Of a stretch of DNA of 64,000 nt, positions 1-8,250 are shown piece after piece. Numbering within the stretch: position 1 is the first letter of the stretch; each line of letters opens with the position of its first letter. Under the pieces are notes generated by a model. It was given only the letters and a program-made list of their open reading frames with translations, searched no databases and had not been told where the DNA came from. The stretch is from JBOEGW01 sp050633625 (GTDB lineage Bacteria; Pseudomonadota; Alphaproteobacteria; Rhodobacterales; Rhodobacteraceae), in assembly GCA_050633625.1 (NCBI GenBank), contig JBOEGW010000006.1, positions 124,001 through 188,000 of the forward strand. The letters are read 5' to 3'. The translations under genes and the position numbers were made by a program.

Positions 1-1024
1 GCGCCGGGCCACGTTCCAAGTCAAATGCACCTTCGGCAATCCAAGGCGAATGTTCGAAAATACCACCAAACTTAGCGATAAACGCCGGTTTTTCCCCTGG
101 AATATGTTCGAAATCTGCAATTGGTGGATGGGTTGCGGCCCAGTGCTCAGCGATCTCAAGCCGGGTTGGGCACCACACGCCCTCGTGGCTTTTGACATAT
201 TGGAGGAATTTTGTCAGAGCGTTAATCCGCCCCGGACGACCAATCAAACGACAGTGCAAGCCGACACTCATCATTTTTGGCGCACCCGCCAGCCCTTCGG
301 CGTAAAGCGCGTCAAAACTGTCTTTCAGGTAGGTGTAAAAATGATCCGCCGTGTTGAACCCCTGCGGCGTGGCGAAGCGCATATCATTCGCGTCGAGTGT
401 ATAGGGTATGATCAGTTGATCCCGCTCGCCAAGACGGAGCCAGTAAGGCAGGTCGTCGTCATAGGTGTCTGAAATATAAGCGGGTTTCGCGATCTCAGCT
501 GCCAAAGGCACTGTGTTCATCGAGGCGCGCCCGGTGTACCAGCCTTGCGGCGGGCTGCCTGTGACCTGTTCATGCAACTGTAGCGCCTGTGCGATATGCG
601 CGCGTTCCTCGGCTTCTTCTACATCTTTATACTCAACCCATTTCAGGCCATGCGACGCGATTTCCCAACCGGCGTCTTGCATTGCCGCGACCTGATCGGG
701 GCTGCGCGCGAGGGCGGTGGCAACGCCGTAAACCGTGGGCGTAATCCCGGCGGCTTCAAATGCGCGGTGAACCCGCCAAAACCCAGCGCGCGCCCCATAT
801 TCATAGATCGATTCCATGTTCCAATGGCGTTGACCCGGCCAGGGCGCGGCCCCAACGATCTCAGACAGGAAGGCCTCTGAGGCGCTGTCGCCGTGCAACA
901 GGCAATTCTCGCCACCTTCTTCATAATTCACAACAAATTGCACAGCGATCCGTGCATCATTTGGCCATTTCGGATCGGGCGGTGTTGCGCCGTATCCTCG
1001 CATATTTCGCGCGTATCTTTGCAA
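1..1024 (-). CDS. puuE: Allantoinase PuuE, polysaccharide-deacetylase type (partial, 3' end off window)
   Basis: The minus-strand reading frame gives a cofactor-independent allantoinase of the polysaccharide deacetylase fold, which opens the allantoin ring to allantoate. Visible family blocks include NYEEGGENC near the start, WPGQRHWNMESIYEYG, and SHGLKWVEY. The gene runs off the left edge, so its C-terminus is not seen. A TTG at 1024 follows a GGCAGGG ribosome-binding site and lies just after an in-frame TAG. The first ATG, at 1003, has no clear site, so TTG is preferred. It is divergent from uraH and puuD, which fits a complete urate-to-allantoate module. Confidence 0.9.
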   Translation of the reverse strand, partial: MQRYARNMRGYGATPPDPKWPNDARIAVQFVVNYEEGGENCLLHGDSASEAFLSEIVGAAPWPGQRHWNMESIYEYGARAGFWRVHRAFEAAGITPTVYGVATALARSPDQVAAMQDAGWEIASHGLKWVEYKDVEEAEERAHIAQALQLHEQVTGSPPQGWYTGRASMNTVPLAAEIAKPAYISDTYDDDLPYWLRLGERDQLIIPYTLDANDMRFATPQGFNTADHFYTYLKDSFDALYAEGLAGAPKMMSVGLHCRLIGRPGRINALTKFLQYVKSHEGVWCPTRLEIAEHWAATHPPIADFEHIPGEKPAFIAKFGGIFEHSPWIAEGAFDLERGPA

Positions 1025-1184
1025 CGTGCACCCTGCCTAAATTATGATCAAATCGGTCCAAAACAGACAAGCACCACTAAAAGGTTTTGACCAGTGGGCT
1101 TGTGTAACTTTTTGAAACCGTCTTGAGTTAGGGGAACGAGAATCGATGCGAAACGCTTAGAAATTGGGCAAGAGAGGGGATAAG

Positions 1185-1541
1185 ATGAGCGGATATTTGA
1201 CGACACATGTCCTAGATACCGCGCGCGGCTGTCCTGCCGAGGGCATCGAGATTTTGCTGTATCGCGTGTCCGGGGCGTCCCATCGGAAAATCGCAAGCGC
1301 GACAACAAATGCGGATGGGCGCACGGAGACGCCGATTTTGGCGGCTGAGGCCTTCAAAACGGGCGTTTATGAGCTGATTTTTTGCGCAGGGGCCTATTTG
1401 CGCGCGAGCAATCAGGCGGCGGAGGATCCGCTGTTTCTTGATCAAATCCCGATCCGATTTGGCATGAGTGACGCGCTTGCGCATTATCATGTGCCGCTCT
1501 TGTTGTCGCCTTACGGCTATTCCACGTATCGGGGGAGCTGA
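1185..1541 (+). CDS. uraH: 5-hydroxyisourate hydrolase (transthyretin-like)
   Basis: A 118-aa transthyretin-fold enzyme that hydrolyses 5-hydroxyisourate, the unstable product of urate oxidation. The N-terminal THVLD block (His8) and the C-terminal signature Tyr-Arg-Gly-Ser at the very end are both present; YRGS separates the enzyme from animal transthyretin. An upstream in-frame start at 1164 exists, but the ATG at 1185 sits behind AGAGGGG and begins the conserved sequence. It ends two bases before puuD, so the two are probably one transcript. Confidence 0.95.
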   Translation: MSGYLTTHVLDTARGCPAEGIEILLYRVSGASHRKIASATTNADGRTETPILAAEAFKTGVYELIFCAGAYLRASNQAAEDPLFLDQIPIRFGMSDALAHYHVPLLLSPYGYSTYRGS

Positions 1542-1543
1542 GG

Positions 1544-2773
1544 ATGTTTTGGATCATTGTGCTTGATTGGTTGGAATTCGCAGTGCGCTGGTTGCATGTG
1601 GTGACGGCCATTGCTTGGATCGGTTCATCCTTTTATTTCATTGCCTTAGACCTTGGATTGCGGCCTTCGACGGATCGGCGCGAAGGGGTGTCTGGAGAGG
1701 CGTGGCAGGTGCATGGCGGGGGGTTCTATTTTATCCAGAAATACCTCGTCAGCCCGTCGCGCATGCCCAATGAGCTGACGTGGTTTAAATGGGAAAGCTA
1801 TGGCACATGGCTGTCGGGCGCGGCCCTTTTGATGCTTGTGTATTGGGCGGGGGCGGAGCTGTACCTCGTGGATCAGACCAAGTTTGAAATGGCGCCAATG
1901 ATGGGTGTGGTGGTGTCGGCGGTGTCGCTGACGATTGGCTGGATTGTCTATAATGCGTTGTGCAAGACCGGGCTGTCAGAGCGCCCAACCTTGCTGATGG
2001 TCTTGTTGTTTGTGCTGTTGATGGCGATGGGCTGGGGCTACAATCAGATCTTCACGGGGCGTGCTGTCTTGCTGCATCTAGGCGCGTTCACGGCGACGAT
2101 CATGACAGCGAATGTGTTTTTCATCATCATGCCAAACCAGCGCATTGTGGTGAAGGATCTAATCGCAAAGCGCGCGCCGGATGCGAAGTACGGCAAGATC
2201 GCCAAGCTGCGGTCAACCCATAACAACTATCTCACGTTGCCTGTTATTTTTCTCATGTTATCAAACCATTACCCGCTTGCCTTTGCCAGCACCTACAATT
2301 GGGTGATTGCGGGGTTGGTGTTCTTGATGGGGGTGACGATCCGCCATTTTTTCAATACGCACCATGCGCACAAAGGGTTTGTGTGGTGGACGATCCCGGC
2401 GACGATCCTGTTGTTTTTGGCGGCGGTTGGTCTGTCGGTTCTGGGCAGTGAGGCGCAAACCTATGAGGCGGCCGAGGCGCGCGCTTTGGCTCCGCATGAA
2501 GCGCGCTATGCGCAGGCGGAGGGGTTTGAGGAGACTGTGGATGTGGTGCTTGGGCGGTGTTCGATGTGTCATGCGCGCGAGCCGGGCTGGCCGGGTATTG
2601 CCGTCGCGCCAAAGGGTGTGATGTTGGAAACGCCCGCGGATGTGGCGGCAAATGCGCGTCGGATTTTGGTGCATGCTGGGCTGAGCACGGCGATGCCACC
2701 GGCAAATATCACATGGATGGAACCCAGCGAGCGCGCCATGATCCGGGCGTGGATTGAGGCGGCGAACGGGTAG
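1544..2773 (+). CDS. puuD: Membrane urate hydroxylase PuuD with C-terminal cytochrome c domain
   Basis: A 409-aa inner-membrane protein. Roughly residues 1-300 contain several hydrophobic segments of the urate oxidase N-terminal (PuuD) family. The C-terminal part carries a single haem-c site, CSMCH at residues 339-343, in a small cytochrome c domain, with a downstream Met-Pro (STAMPPAN) as the likely axial ligand region. Known family members oxidise urate to 5-hydroxyisourate and pass electrons to the respiratory chain rather than to oxygen. It directly follows uraH, which uses its product. The gene ends at a dispersed hairpin repeat. Confidence 0.94.
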   Translation: MFWIIVLDWLEFAVRWLHVVTAIAWIGSSFYFIALDLGLRPSTDRREGVSGEAWQVHGGGFYFIQKYLVSPSRMPNELTWFKWESYGTWLSGAALLMLVYWAGAELYLVDQTKFEMAPMMGVVVSAVSLTIGWIVYNALCKTGLSERPTLLMVLLFVLLMAMGWGYNQIFTGRAVLLHLGAFTATIMTANVFFIIMPNQRIVVKDLIAKRAPDAKYGKIAKLRSTHNNYLTLPVIFLMLSNHYPLAFASTYNWVIAGLVFLMGVTIRHFFNTHHAHKGFVWWTIPATILLFLAAVGLSVLGSEAQTYEAAEARALAPHEARYAQAEGFEETVDVVLGRCSMCHAREPGWPGIAVAPKGVMLETPADVAANARRILVHAGLSTAMPPANITWMEPSERAMIRAWIEAANG

Positions 2774-2846
2774 GGGGCGCTGCCCCCTCCGGCCTTTGGC
2801 CGTTCACCCCCGGGATATTTATGGAACAGTGAAAAGGGGTGCGGCG
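2772..2846 (+). repeat. Dispersed intergenic repeat, copy A
   Basis: The stop region of puuD runs into a perfect AGGGGGC-gct-GCCCCCT hairpin (2772-2788), then CGGCC-ttt-GGCCG, then the core CCCCGGGATATTT followed by TGGAACA and a GAAAAGGGG box. The same core recurs at six other places in the window. The hairpin next to a gene end suggests it also terminates transcription. Confidence 0.75.
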
Positions 2847-2920
2847 CTTCGGCTGATGTCTGGGCTTTTCACCGCGTGCTGGCGCACTTATACCGCTGGG
2901 CAAGTAGAGGAGTGTGCGAC

Positions 2921-3508
2921 ATGCGCGTAGCGACAGTGAGCCGGGCCACGGCGGAGACTGAAATTTCGGTTGAGATCAACCTTGACGGGACTGGGCTGTA
3001 TGACAATCAGACCGGCGTTGGGTTTTTTGATCATATGTTGGATCAGTTGGCGCGCCACTCGTTGATTGACATGACCGTGCGCGCCAAGGGTGATTTGCAC
3101 ATTGATGATCATCACACGGTTGAGGACACCGGGATCGCGCTGGGCAAGGCATTGGCCGAGGCGCTTGGCGACAAGAAGGGAATTCGGCGGTATGGCGAAT
3201 GTCATTTGCCGATGGATGATGCACAGGTCCGTGCGGCGCTCGACTTGTCTGGACGCCCTTATTTGGTGTGGAATGTTGAGTTGCCGACGGACAAGATTGG
3301 CAGCTTTGACACCGAACTTGTGCGCGAGTTTTTCACCGCTTTTGCTGTCAATGGCGGGGTGACTTTGCACGTCGATCAGCTGCATGGGTTCAACAGCCAT
3401 CATATTGCGGAAGCTGCTTTTAAGGCGGTGGCGCGGGCTTTGCGGATTGCGGTGGAGACTGATCCGCGCAAGGGCGACGCCATTCCCTCCACCAAAGGGG
3501 CGCTTTGA
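2921..3508 (+). CDS. hisB: Imidazoleglycerol-phosphate dehydratase
   Basis: A 195-aa stand-alone HisB that dehydrates imidazole glycerol phosphate in histidine synthesis. It lacks the N-terminal phosphatase of the E. coli bifunctional enzyme. The metal-binding DDHHTVED stretch is at residues 62-69 and the second His-rich site (SHHIAEAAF) is near residue 165. ATG 2921 follows GAGGAG; an earlier in-frame start at 2876 has no conserved sequence after it. It heads the his block and is followed 58 bp later by hisH. Confidence 0.96.
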   Translation: MRVATVSRATAETEISVEINLDGTGLYDNQTGVGFFDHMLDQLARHSLIDMTVRAKGDLHIDDHHTVEDTGIALGKALAEALGDKKGIRRYGECHLPMDDAQVRAALDLSGRPYLVWNVELPTDKIGSFDTELVREFFTAFAVNGGVTLHVDQLHGFNSHHIAEAAFKAVARALRIAVETDPRKGDAIPSTKGAL

Positions 3509-3566
3509 CCGCGCCCCAAGACCGGGGTGCTGGGTTTCGGGCAAGCCGCGCACAAGGAAAGAGCGA

Positions 3567-4205
3567 ATGACGACAGTCTTGATTGACTATGAAAGCGGAA
3601 ATCTCCATTCTGCGGAGAAGGCGTTTCAACGAGTTGCGCGCGAGGTGGGTGCGGGGGAGATCGTAGTGACCTCGGACCCTGATGTTGTGGCGCGCGCGGA
3701 TCGGATTGTGTTGCCGGGGGACGGTGCCTTTGCGGCGTGTCGTCAGTCTCTATTTGATCATCGCGGGATTTTTGAAGCGATGGAGGCGCGCGTTTTGCAG
3801 GCGGGTGTGCCCTTTTTGGGGATTTGCATCGGGATGCAAATGTTGGCGACACGCGGCTTTGAACATGGGGATACGCCGGGGTTTGATTGGATCGCGGGCG
3901 ATGTTGTCGCGATTGATCCGGCAGACGAAACGCTCAAGGTGCCGCATATGGGCTGGAATGATTTGGTGATGAACCATCCGCATCCGGTACTTGCGGGGCT
4001 TTCGAGCGGGCATCATGCGTATTTTGTGCATTCATACCATTTTCGTACGGCGAACCCTGCGCATTTGATCGCACATTGCGCATATGGCGGTGACATTACG
4101 GCTGTCGTTGGGCGAGACAATATGATTGGCACACAGTTTCACCCGGAAAAGAGCCAACAGAACGGACTGCGGCTCATTTCCAATTTTTTGCAGTGGACTC
4201 CGTAG
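3567..4205 (+). CDS. hisH: Imidazole glycerol phosphate synthase, glutaminase subunit
   Basis: A 212-aa class I glutamine amidotransferase that supplies ammonia to HisF. The catalytic triad is visible: Cys87 in LGICIGMQ, and His192 and Glu194 in FHPEKSQ. The start at 3567 follows AAGGAAAGAG, and upstream in-frame sequence up to 3384 overlaps hisB and is not conserved. It faces the DUF2147 gene tail to tail, with a short GTAGC-ttag-GCTAC hairpin (4202-4215) across the two stop codons. Confidence 0.96.
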   Translation: MTTVLIDYESGNLHSAEKAFQRVAREVGAGEIVVTSDPDVVARADRIVLPGDGAFAACRQSLFDHRGIFEAMEARVLQAGVPFLGICIGMQMLATRGFEHGDTPGFDWIAGDVVAIDPADETLKVPHMGWNDLVMNHPHPVLAGLSSGHHAYFVHSYHFRTANPAHLIAHCAYGGDITAVVGRDNMIGTQFHPEKSQQNGLRLISNFLQWTP

Positions 4206-4211
4206 CTTAGG

Positions 4212-4595
4212 CTACTTCACCCGGCTCCAGGTTTGCTTTTTGCAGATCGGGCCAACACAGCCGGACACGGCAAGCGAGCTGCCTGAGAGCGACATTTTGG
4301 AGGTGTAAACCTTCCCAGTCGAGGGCTGCCAGACCTTGCCGCCGGAGTACTTGCCGCCGCCATTTGGCGACATGTCCCAGACAAGTTTCTTGCCGATGTT
4401 TTTGCTCTTATACTCACCAGTCGAGTTGAATGTGCGCGAAATGGTGCCGCAGATTTTGCCGCCGCAATTGCTCATTTGGACATAGGCATAGGCCCCATCA
4501 TCCACTTGGGTTTTCCAAGTGCCCATCGCCGGATCCGCCGCCATACTCGGCGTTGCCATCAATCCCAGCGCCGCTGCAAAGATCATTTTTCTCAT
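4212..4595 (-). CDS. DUF2147 family secreted protein
   Basis: A 127-aa exported protein. Residues 1-22 form a typical signal peptide (MRKMIFAAALGLMATPSMA), probably cut after Ala. The rest matches the DUF2147 pattern: a single small domain with GTWKTQVDDG near the start, a Cys pair (CGGKIC), and a C-terminal CVGPICKKQTWSRV end. ATG 4595 sits behind GGGAGGAAG. Its role is unknown; the family is periplasmic and small. It is the only minus-strand gene inside the his block, separating hisH from hisA. Confidence 0.85.
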   Translation of the reverse strand: MRKMIFAAALGLMATPSMAADPAMGTWKTQVDDGAYAYVQMSNCGGKICGTISRTFNSTGEYKSKNIGKKLVWDMSPNGGGKYSGGKVWQPSTGKVYTSKMSLSGSSLAVSGCVGPICKKQTWSRVK

Positions 4596-4755
4596 AGCTT
4601 CCTCCCTAACTGATGATGTCATCATCGCGTGTTCGTCGCATCTTGCAATGTTAACGTGAAGGAAGTGTAAACACACGCGAAGCTTTGCTTGGCTTGTTCC
4701 CCGGCCAAAGGCATGGTTAAAGCGCGCCAAACACCTGTCAACATTGGAGCGAAAC

Positions 4756-5478
4756 ATGATCCTTTACCCCGCGATTGACCTCAAGGATGGCAACGCTGTG
4801 CGCCTGTATAAAGGTGAAATGGATCAAGCGACTGTTTTCAACGAAGACCCGGCGGCGCAAGCGCTTGAGTTTGTGAAGGCGGGTTGTGAATGGTTGCATC
4901 TGGTCGATCTGAACGGGGCGTTTGCGGGCGAACCTGTGAATGCCGCTCCGGTCGAGGACATTCTCAAACAGTGCAAGGTGCCCGCCCAACTTGGCGGTGG
5001 CATCCGCGATATGGCAACGATTGAACGCTGGCTCAACAAGGGTCTAGAGCGGGTGATTTTAGGCACGATTGCCGTGGAAAACCCCGACCTTGTGCGCGAA
5101 GCCGCAAAAGCCTTTCCGGGCCATGTCGCTGTCGGGATTGATGCGCGCAAAGGCATGGTCGCGACCAAAGGCTGGGCTGAGGAAACCAAAGTCAACGCCA
5201 GTGATTTGGCGCGCTCCTTTGAGGACGCAGGCGTTGCCGCAATTATCTACACGGACATCAACCGAGATGGTGCAATGCAAGGGCCAAACGTGGAGGAAAC
5301 CGCCGATTTGGCGCGCGCTGTTTCAATCCCCGTCATCGCGTCTGGCGGCGTGTCATCTTTGGACGATTTGCAGGCCCTCAAAGACTGCGGCGCGCCGCTC
5401 AACGGCGCGATTTCTGGCCGCGCGCTTTATGATGGCGCAATTGATCTGGGCGCGGCATTGACCTTGCTGAAAAGCTGA
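4756..5478 (+). CDS. hisA: Phosphoribosylformimino-5-aminoimidazole carboxamide ribotide isomerase
   Basis: A 240-aa (beta/alpha)8 isomerase of histidine biosynthesis. The N-terminal catalytic Asp is in YPAIDLKDG (Asp8) and the second acid is in YTDINRDGAM near residue 165. Two phosphate-binding loops (GGGIRD and ASGGVSS) are present. The start at 4756 gives the standard MILYPAID N-terminus; a start at 4744 would add four residues. A promoter of its own is likely because the preceding gene is on the other strand. Confidence 0.96.
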   Translation: MILYPAIDLKDGNAVRLYKGEMDQATVFNEDPAAQALEFVKAGCEWLHLVDLNGAFAGEPVNAAPVEDILKQCKVPAQLGGGIRDMATIERWLNKGLERVILGTIAVENPDLVREAAKAFPGHVAVGIDARKGMVATKGWAEETKVNASDLARSFEDAGVAAIIYTDINRDGAMQGPNVEETADLARAVSIPVIASGGVSSLDDLQALKDCGAPLNGAISGRALYDGAIDLGAALTLLKS

Positions 5479-5480
5479 TC

Positions 5481-5548
5481 GGCCCCTTTCCTTGTTTCAA
5501 AAATACCTCGGGGGAGCGCGAGGGGGCAGCGCCCTCTCGCCCACAAAC
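5481..5548 (-). repeat. Dispersed intergenic repeat, copy B
   Basis: This is the inverted form of the core: CCCCTTTCCTTG, TTTCAAAAATACCTCGGGGG, then a GGGGGCAGCGCCC palindrome. It lies between hisA and hisF with no gene in the roughly 150-bp gap. Compared with copy A, it shares the A/T block flanked by C- and G-runs and the GC-rich hairpin. Confidence 0.75.
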
Positions 5549-5630
5549 TCTCAGGGGCGTGAGGCTTTCCTCCTTTGGTGAAACCGGGTAATGAGCAAGA
5601 GAATGCACTCACGCAGGCACCGGAGGCCCC

Positions 5631-6422
5631 ATGCTGAAAACCCGTATCATTCCTTGCCTTGATGTGGCCGATGGGCGCGTGGTCAAGGGCGTTAACTTTG
5701 TTGATCTTGTGGATGCAGGCGATCCTGTGGAGGCGGCCAAAGCCTATGATGCGGCGGGCGCGGATGAGCTGTGTTTTCTCGACATCCACGCCACAGTTGA
5801 AAACCGCGGTACGATGTTTGACCTTGTGCGCCGGACCGCTGAGCAGTGCTTTATGCCGCTCACGGTGGGCGGCGGGGTGCGCACCCATGAGGACGTGCGC
5901 GCGCTCTTGCTCGCCGGGGCCGATAAAGTCTCGTTTAACTCCGCAGCTGTCGCCAACCCGGATGTGATCCGCGAGGCCGCCGAGCGCTTTGGCTCGCAGT
6001 GCATTGTCTGCGCGATTGACGCCAAAACTGTTGAGTATGACGCGGACGGCAATGGCATCCGATGGGAGATTTTCACCCACGGTGGGCGCCGCGAAACGGG
6101 TATTGATGCCGTGGAATTTGCCAAGACCGTTGTTGCCAAAGGGGCAGGGGAGATCCTTTTGACCTCGATGGACCGGGATGGCACGCGCGCCGGGTTCAAC
6201 CTGCCGCTGACGCGCGCGATTTCTCAGGCGGTGGCGGTGCCGGTGATTGCCTCTGGCGGGGTTGGCACGCTGGATCACCTTGTCGAAGGGGTCACCAAAG
6301 GCGGCGCGAGCGCAGTTTTGGCGGCGTCGATCTTCCATTTTGGCGATTTCACGATTGGCGAGGCAAAACGACATATGGCGGCGGCGGGGGTTGCTGTGCG
6401 CCTTGAGGAGGAGCTGGCATGA
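5631..6422 (+). CDS. hisF: Imidazole glycerol phosphate synthase, cyclase subunit
   Basis: A 263-aa (beta/alpha)8 cyclase that joins HisH-derived ammonia to PRFAR, making imidazole glycerol phosphate and AICAR. The catalytic Asp11 (IIPCLDV) and the second Asp in TSMDRDGTRAG are visible, as are the phosphate loops GGGVR and ASGGVG. It is a homologue of the neighbouring hisA. It overlaps hisE by four bases (ATGA), indicating translational coupling. Confidence 0.97.
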   Translation: MLKTRIIPCLDVADGRVVKGVNFVDLVDAGDPVEAAKAYDAAGADELCFLDIHATVENRGTMFDLVRRTAEQCFMPLTVGGGVRTHEDVRALLLAGADKVSFNSAAVANPDVIREAAERFGSQCIVCAIDAKTVEYDADGNGIRWEIFTHGGRRETGIDAVEFAKTVVAKGAGEILLTSMDRDGTRAGFNLPLTRAISQAVAVPVIASGGVGTLDHLVEGVTKGGASAVLAASIFHFGDFTIGEAKRHMAAAGVAVRLEEELA

Positions 6423-6727
6423 ACGCGTTAGACCGTTTGGCGAACACCATAAAGGAGCGGCGCGGCGTGAACCCGCGCGATAGCTGGACTGCGGCGCTGC
6501 TCTCGCAAGGGCCGGAAAAATGTGCCGAGAAATTTGGCGAAGAGGCGATTGAAGCGATCATTGAAGCTGTCAAAGGCGACACCGAGAAGCTCACCTCAGA
6601 ATGCGCGGATGTTTTATACCATATGCTTGTCATGCTCACGGCGCGTGATGTGAGCCTTAACGCGGTTATGGCCGAGCTTGAGCGGCGCGAGGGCACATCG
6701 GGGCTTGCGGAAAAAGCGTCACGCTGA
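6419..6727 (+). CDS. hisE: Phosphoribosyl-ATP pyrophosphatase
   Basis: A 102-aa stand-alone HisE (all-alpha NTP pyrophosphohydrolase fold) that removes pyrophosphate from phosphoribosyl-ATP. The metal-binding acidic motifs FGEEAIEAIIEA and ECADVLYH are intact. It is separate from HisI, which is not in the window. The start overlaps the hisF stop. Its 3' end overlaps the convergent RsmJ-like gene by 9 bp. Confidence 0.95.
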   Translation: MNALDRLANTIKERRGVNPRDSWTAALLSQGPEKCAEKFGEEAIEAIIEAVKGDTEKLTSECADVLYHMLVMLTARDVSLNAVMAELERREGTSGLAEKASR

Positions 6728-7501
6728 CACTTCGATCCGGCCCCAGCATTTCGTGCGGTTTTGGGTGACACGGGCAAAACCAAGTGCCGCCAAGCGCGCG
6801 CCTGTTGCACTGTCTGACATCACCACGTTTTTGCGTGCCACCCGTTTGGCTTGGTCGATCAAACCGGCATCTGGCAGCTCATGCAGCGCGAAGGCGCGCA
6901 CAAGGCTCAACCCATCTGCGCCGCGCCGTGCATGGGGAAACATAGGGTCCAAGACCACCACGTCAACGCTACTATCCGCCATGTTTTCAAGGGCGTCCCT
7001 TGCGTGCATATGGCGCAGATTGATGCGGCGCATAGCACTGCGCAGCGGCTCTTTTGTGTCGTAATGTGCAAGCCCTTGCGAGACGATCCACGCCAACACC
7101 GCGCTTGCTTCCAGCGCATCCACGCGGCCTTTGGTGCCGACATAATGCGCGGCGATGATCGCATCTGCGCCCATGCCACATGTCAAATCAAGCACATGGT
7201 CACCGGGTTTAAGGTCGGCGGCGATGGCGAAACTGTCTTGCGGCGCACGGATGCGGCGCGCTGCCATGTTTGGATGAAAGCCGTATGATTTTGTGTTGAG
7301 CGACAGGGTGATGACCCCCTGTGCGACAACCAAAGCCGCAGATTTATGCGTTTTGGTGAGATGATAAGCAATCGAGCGGCCATTGCGCACAACACAGAGC
7401 GCGCCAAGATCAGCCGCGACACGCGCCGCAAGCGCCACATCGCTTCGCTGCGCGGATTTGTCGGTGGTGACGCAAAGGTCGTCGTTCAAAATCCGCGCCA
7501 T
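6719..7501 (-). CDS. RsmJ-like class I SAM-dependent methyltransferase
   Basis: A 260-aa protein with a Rossmann SAM-binding motif (VLDLTCGMGADA) and the LDPMFPH motif typical of RsmJ (16S rRNA m2G1516 methyltransferase, DUF548). The PMFP tetrad resembles the NPPF/DPPY-type catalytic motif of N-methyltransferases. The target in this organism is inferred only. The N-terminal 70 residues hold a smaller domain seen in the family. It overlaps hisE tail to tail and lies 7 bp downstream of the CoA-binding gene. Confidence 0.75.
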   Translation of the reverse strand: MARILNDDLCVTTDKSAQRSDVALAARVAADLGALCVVRNGRSIAYHLTKTHKSAALVVAQGVITLSLNTKSYGFHPNMAARRIRAPQDSFAIAADLKPGDHVLDLTCGMGADAIIAAHYVGTKGRVDALEASAVLAWIVSQGLAHYDTKEPLRSAMRRINLRHMHARDALENMADSSVDVVVLDPMFPHARRGADGLSLVRAFALHELPDAGLIDQAKRVARKNVVMSDSATGARLAALGFARVTQNRTKCWGRIEVSA

Positions 7502-7508
7502 GCGCCGC

Positions 7509-7940
7509 CTAGCTCAATAGCCGACTGATTTCGATCTTGGGACACCGATCCATGATCACGGTTTTCCCAGCGTCTTGTGCCAACTGCGCTGCTTCTTCAT
7601 TTATCACGCCGAGCTGCATCCAGATGGTTTTCAGATCTGGCAGATGCGCCAATGCCTCCTGCACGATCATACCTGCCGCATCTGAGGCGCGAAAAATGTC
7701 GACCATGTCCACCTGCGCGTCTTTTGGAATGTCAGCCAAACGCGCAACGATGACCTCGCCTAAGGCGGTTTTGCCAGCCAGCCCCGGATTGACCGGAATC
7801 ACCCGGTATCCCGCGTTTGCGAGAAAACCAGCGACCCGATGGCTCGCTCGATCCGGTTTCGCGGAATAGCCCACAAGCGCGATTGTGCGGGTTTGGGAGA
7901 GGGTGGTTTTGATGAGGTCGTCTGAGTATGTCTGGGTCAT
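7509..7940 (-). CDS. CoA-binding domain protein (YccU-like)
   Basis: A 143-aa single-domain protein with the CoA-binding Rossmann fold: ALVGYSAKPDRASHRVAGFL near residue 20, GYRVIPVNP, and the DIFR and IWMQLG blocks near the C-terminus. Family members are small soluble proteins of unknown role. The ATG at 7940 begins the conserved region. It is preceded by CTCCCCCC rather than a Shine-Dalgarno, so translation may be weak or leaderless. It is probably co-transcribed with the RsmJ-like gene downstream. Confidence 0.85.
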   Translation of the reverse strand: MTQTYSDDLIKTTLSQTRTIALVGYSAKPDRASHRVAGFLANAGYRVIPVNPGLAGKTALGEVIVARLADIPKDAQVDMVDIFRASDAAGMIVQEALAHLPDLKTIWMQLGVINEEAAQLAQDAGKTVIMDRCPKIEISRLLS

Positions 7941-8048
7941 GGGGGGAGTGTAGGCGCAAAATACGGCGAGGAACAGCGCAACGGCGTGGCGCTCACACCG
8001 CTGGTTTGAGTGCGGACGCAAAAAAAGCGCGCAGGTTTGTGCGGGCGC

Positions 8049-8079
8049 AAAAAAAGCGCCCGGAAGGGGATCCGGGCGC
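8049..8079 (-). terminator. Rho-independent terminator downstream of rlmB
   Basis: On the minus strand a 9-bp perfect stem GCGCCCGGA/TCCGGGCGC (8056-8064 with 8071-8079) with a 6-base loop is followed by seven T. It lies about 170 bp after the rlmB stop. Confidence 0.85.
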
Positions 8080-8231
8080 AGTGTTGGAACGAGGGACAGT
8101 GAAAAGAGATTGGGGCGTTCCAAGGCCCATCTCAACACACCACATATGCAGTGATGTGCGTTATGAAAGAGCAGATAAAGAAACTGTGAACATTTTGTTA
8201 AGTTTCGCGCCAAACCGGCAAAAAACGACAG

Positions 8232-8240
8232 TTATCCACA
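8232..8240 (+). other. DnaA-box-like nonamer TTATCCACA
   Basis: A perfect match to the consensus DnaA box. It stands alone, with no cluster or AT-rich unwinding element nearby, so an origin is not suggested. It could be a chance match or a regulatory DnaA site. Confidence 0.35.
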
Positions 8241-8250
8241 GAAATCGAGG

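Larger units (their letters stand above)
7941..8250. other. Intergenic region with terminator and DnaA-box-like site
   Basis: No convincing gene is seen in these 310 bp. The region holds a strong minus-strand terminator for rlmB (8049-8079), a near-repeat of GACGCAAAAAAAGCGC (8015-8060 area) and a perfect TTATCCACA nonamer at 8232-8240. The promoter of the CoA-binding gene must also lie here. Confidence 0.5.

Noticed and set aside
2261..2705. Minus-strand frames opposite puuD
   Set aside because: They are Arg/Pro/His-rich shadows typical of high-GC genes, with no ribosome site or family pattern.
8232..8240. Replication origin suggested by a DnaA nonamer
   Set aside because: Only one nonamer, no dnaA, dnaN, parAB or hemE nearby, and no AT-rich unwinding region.
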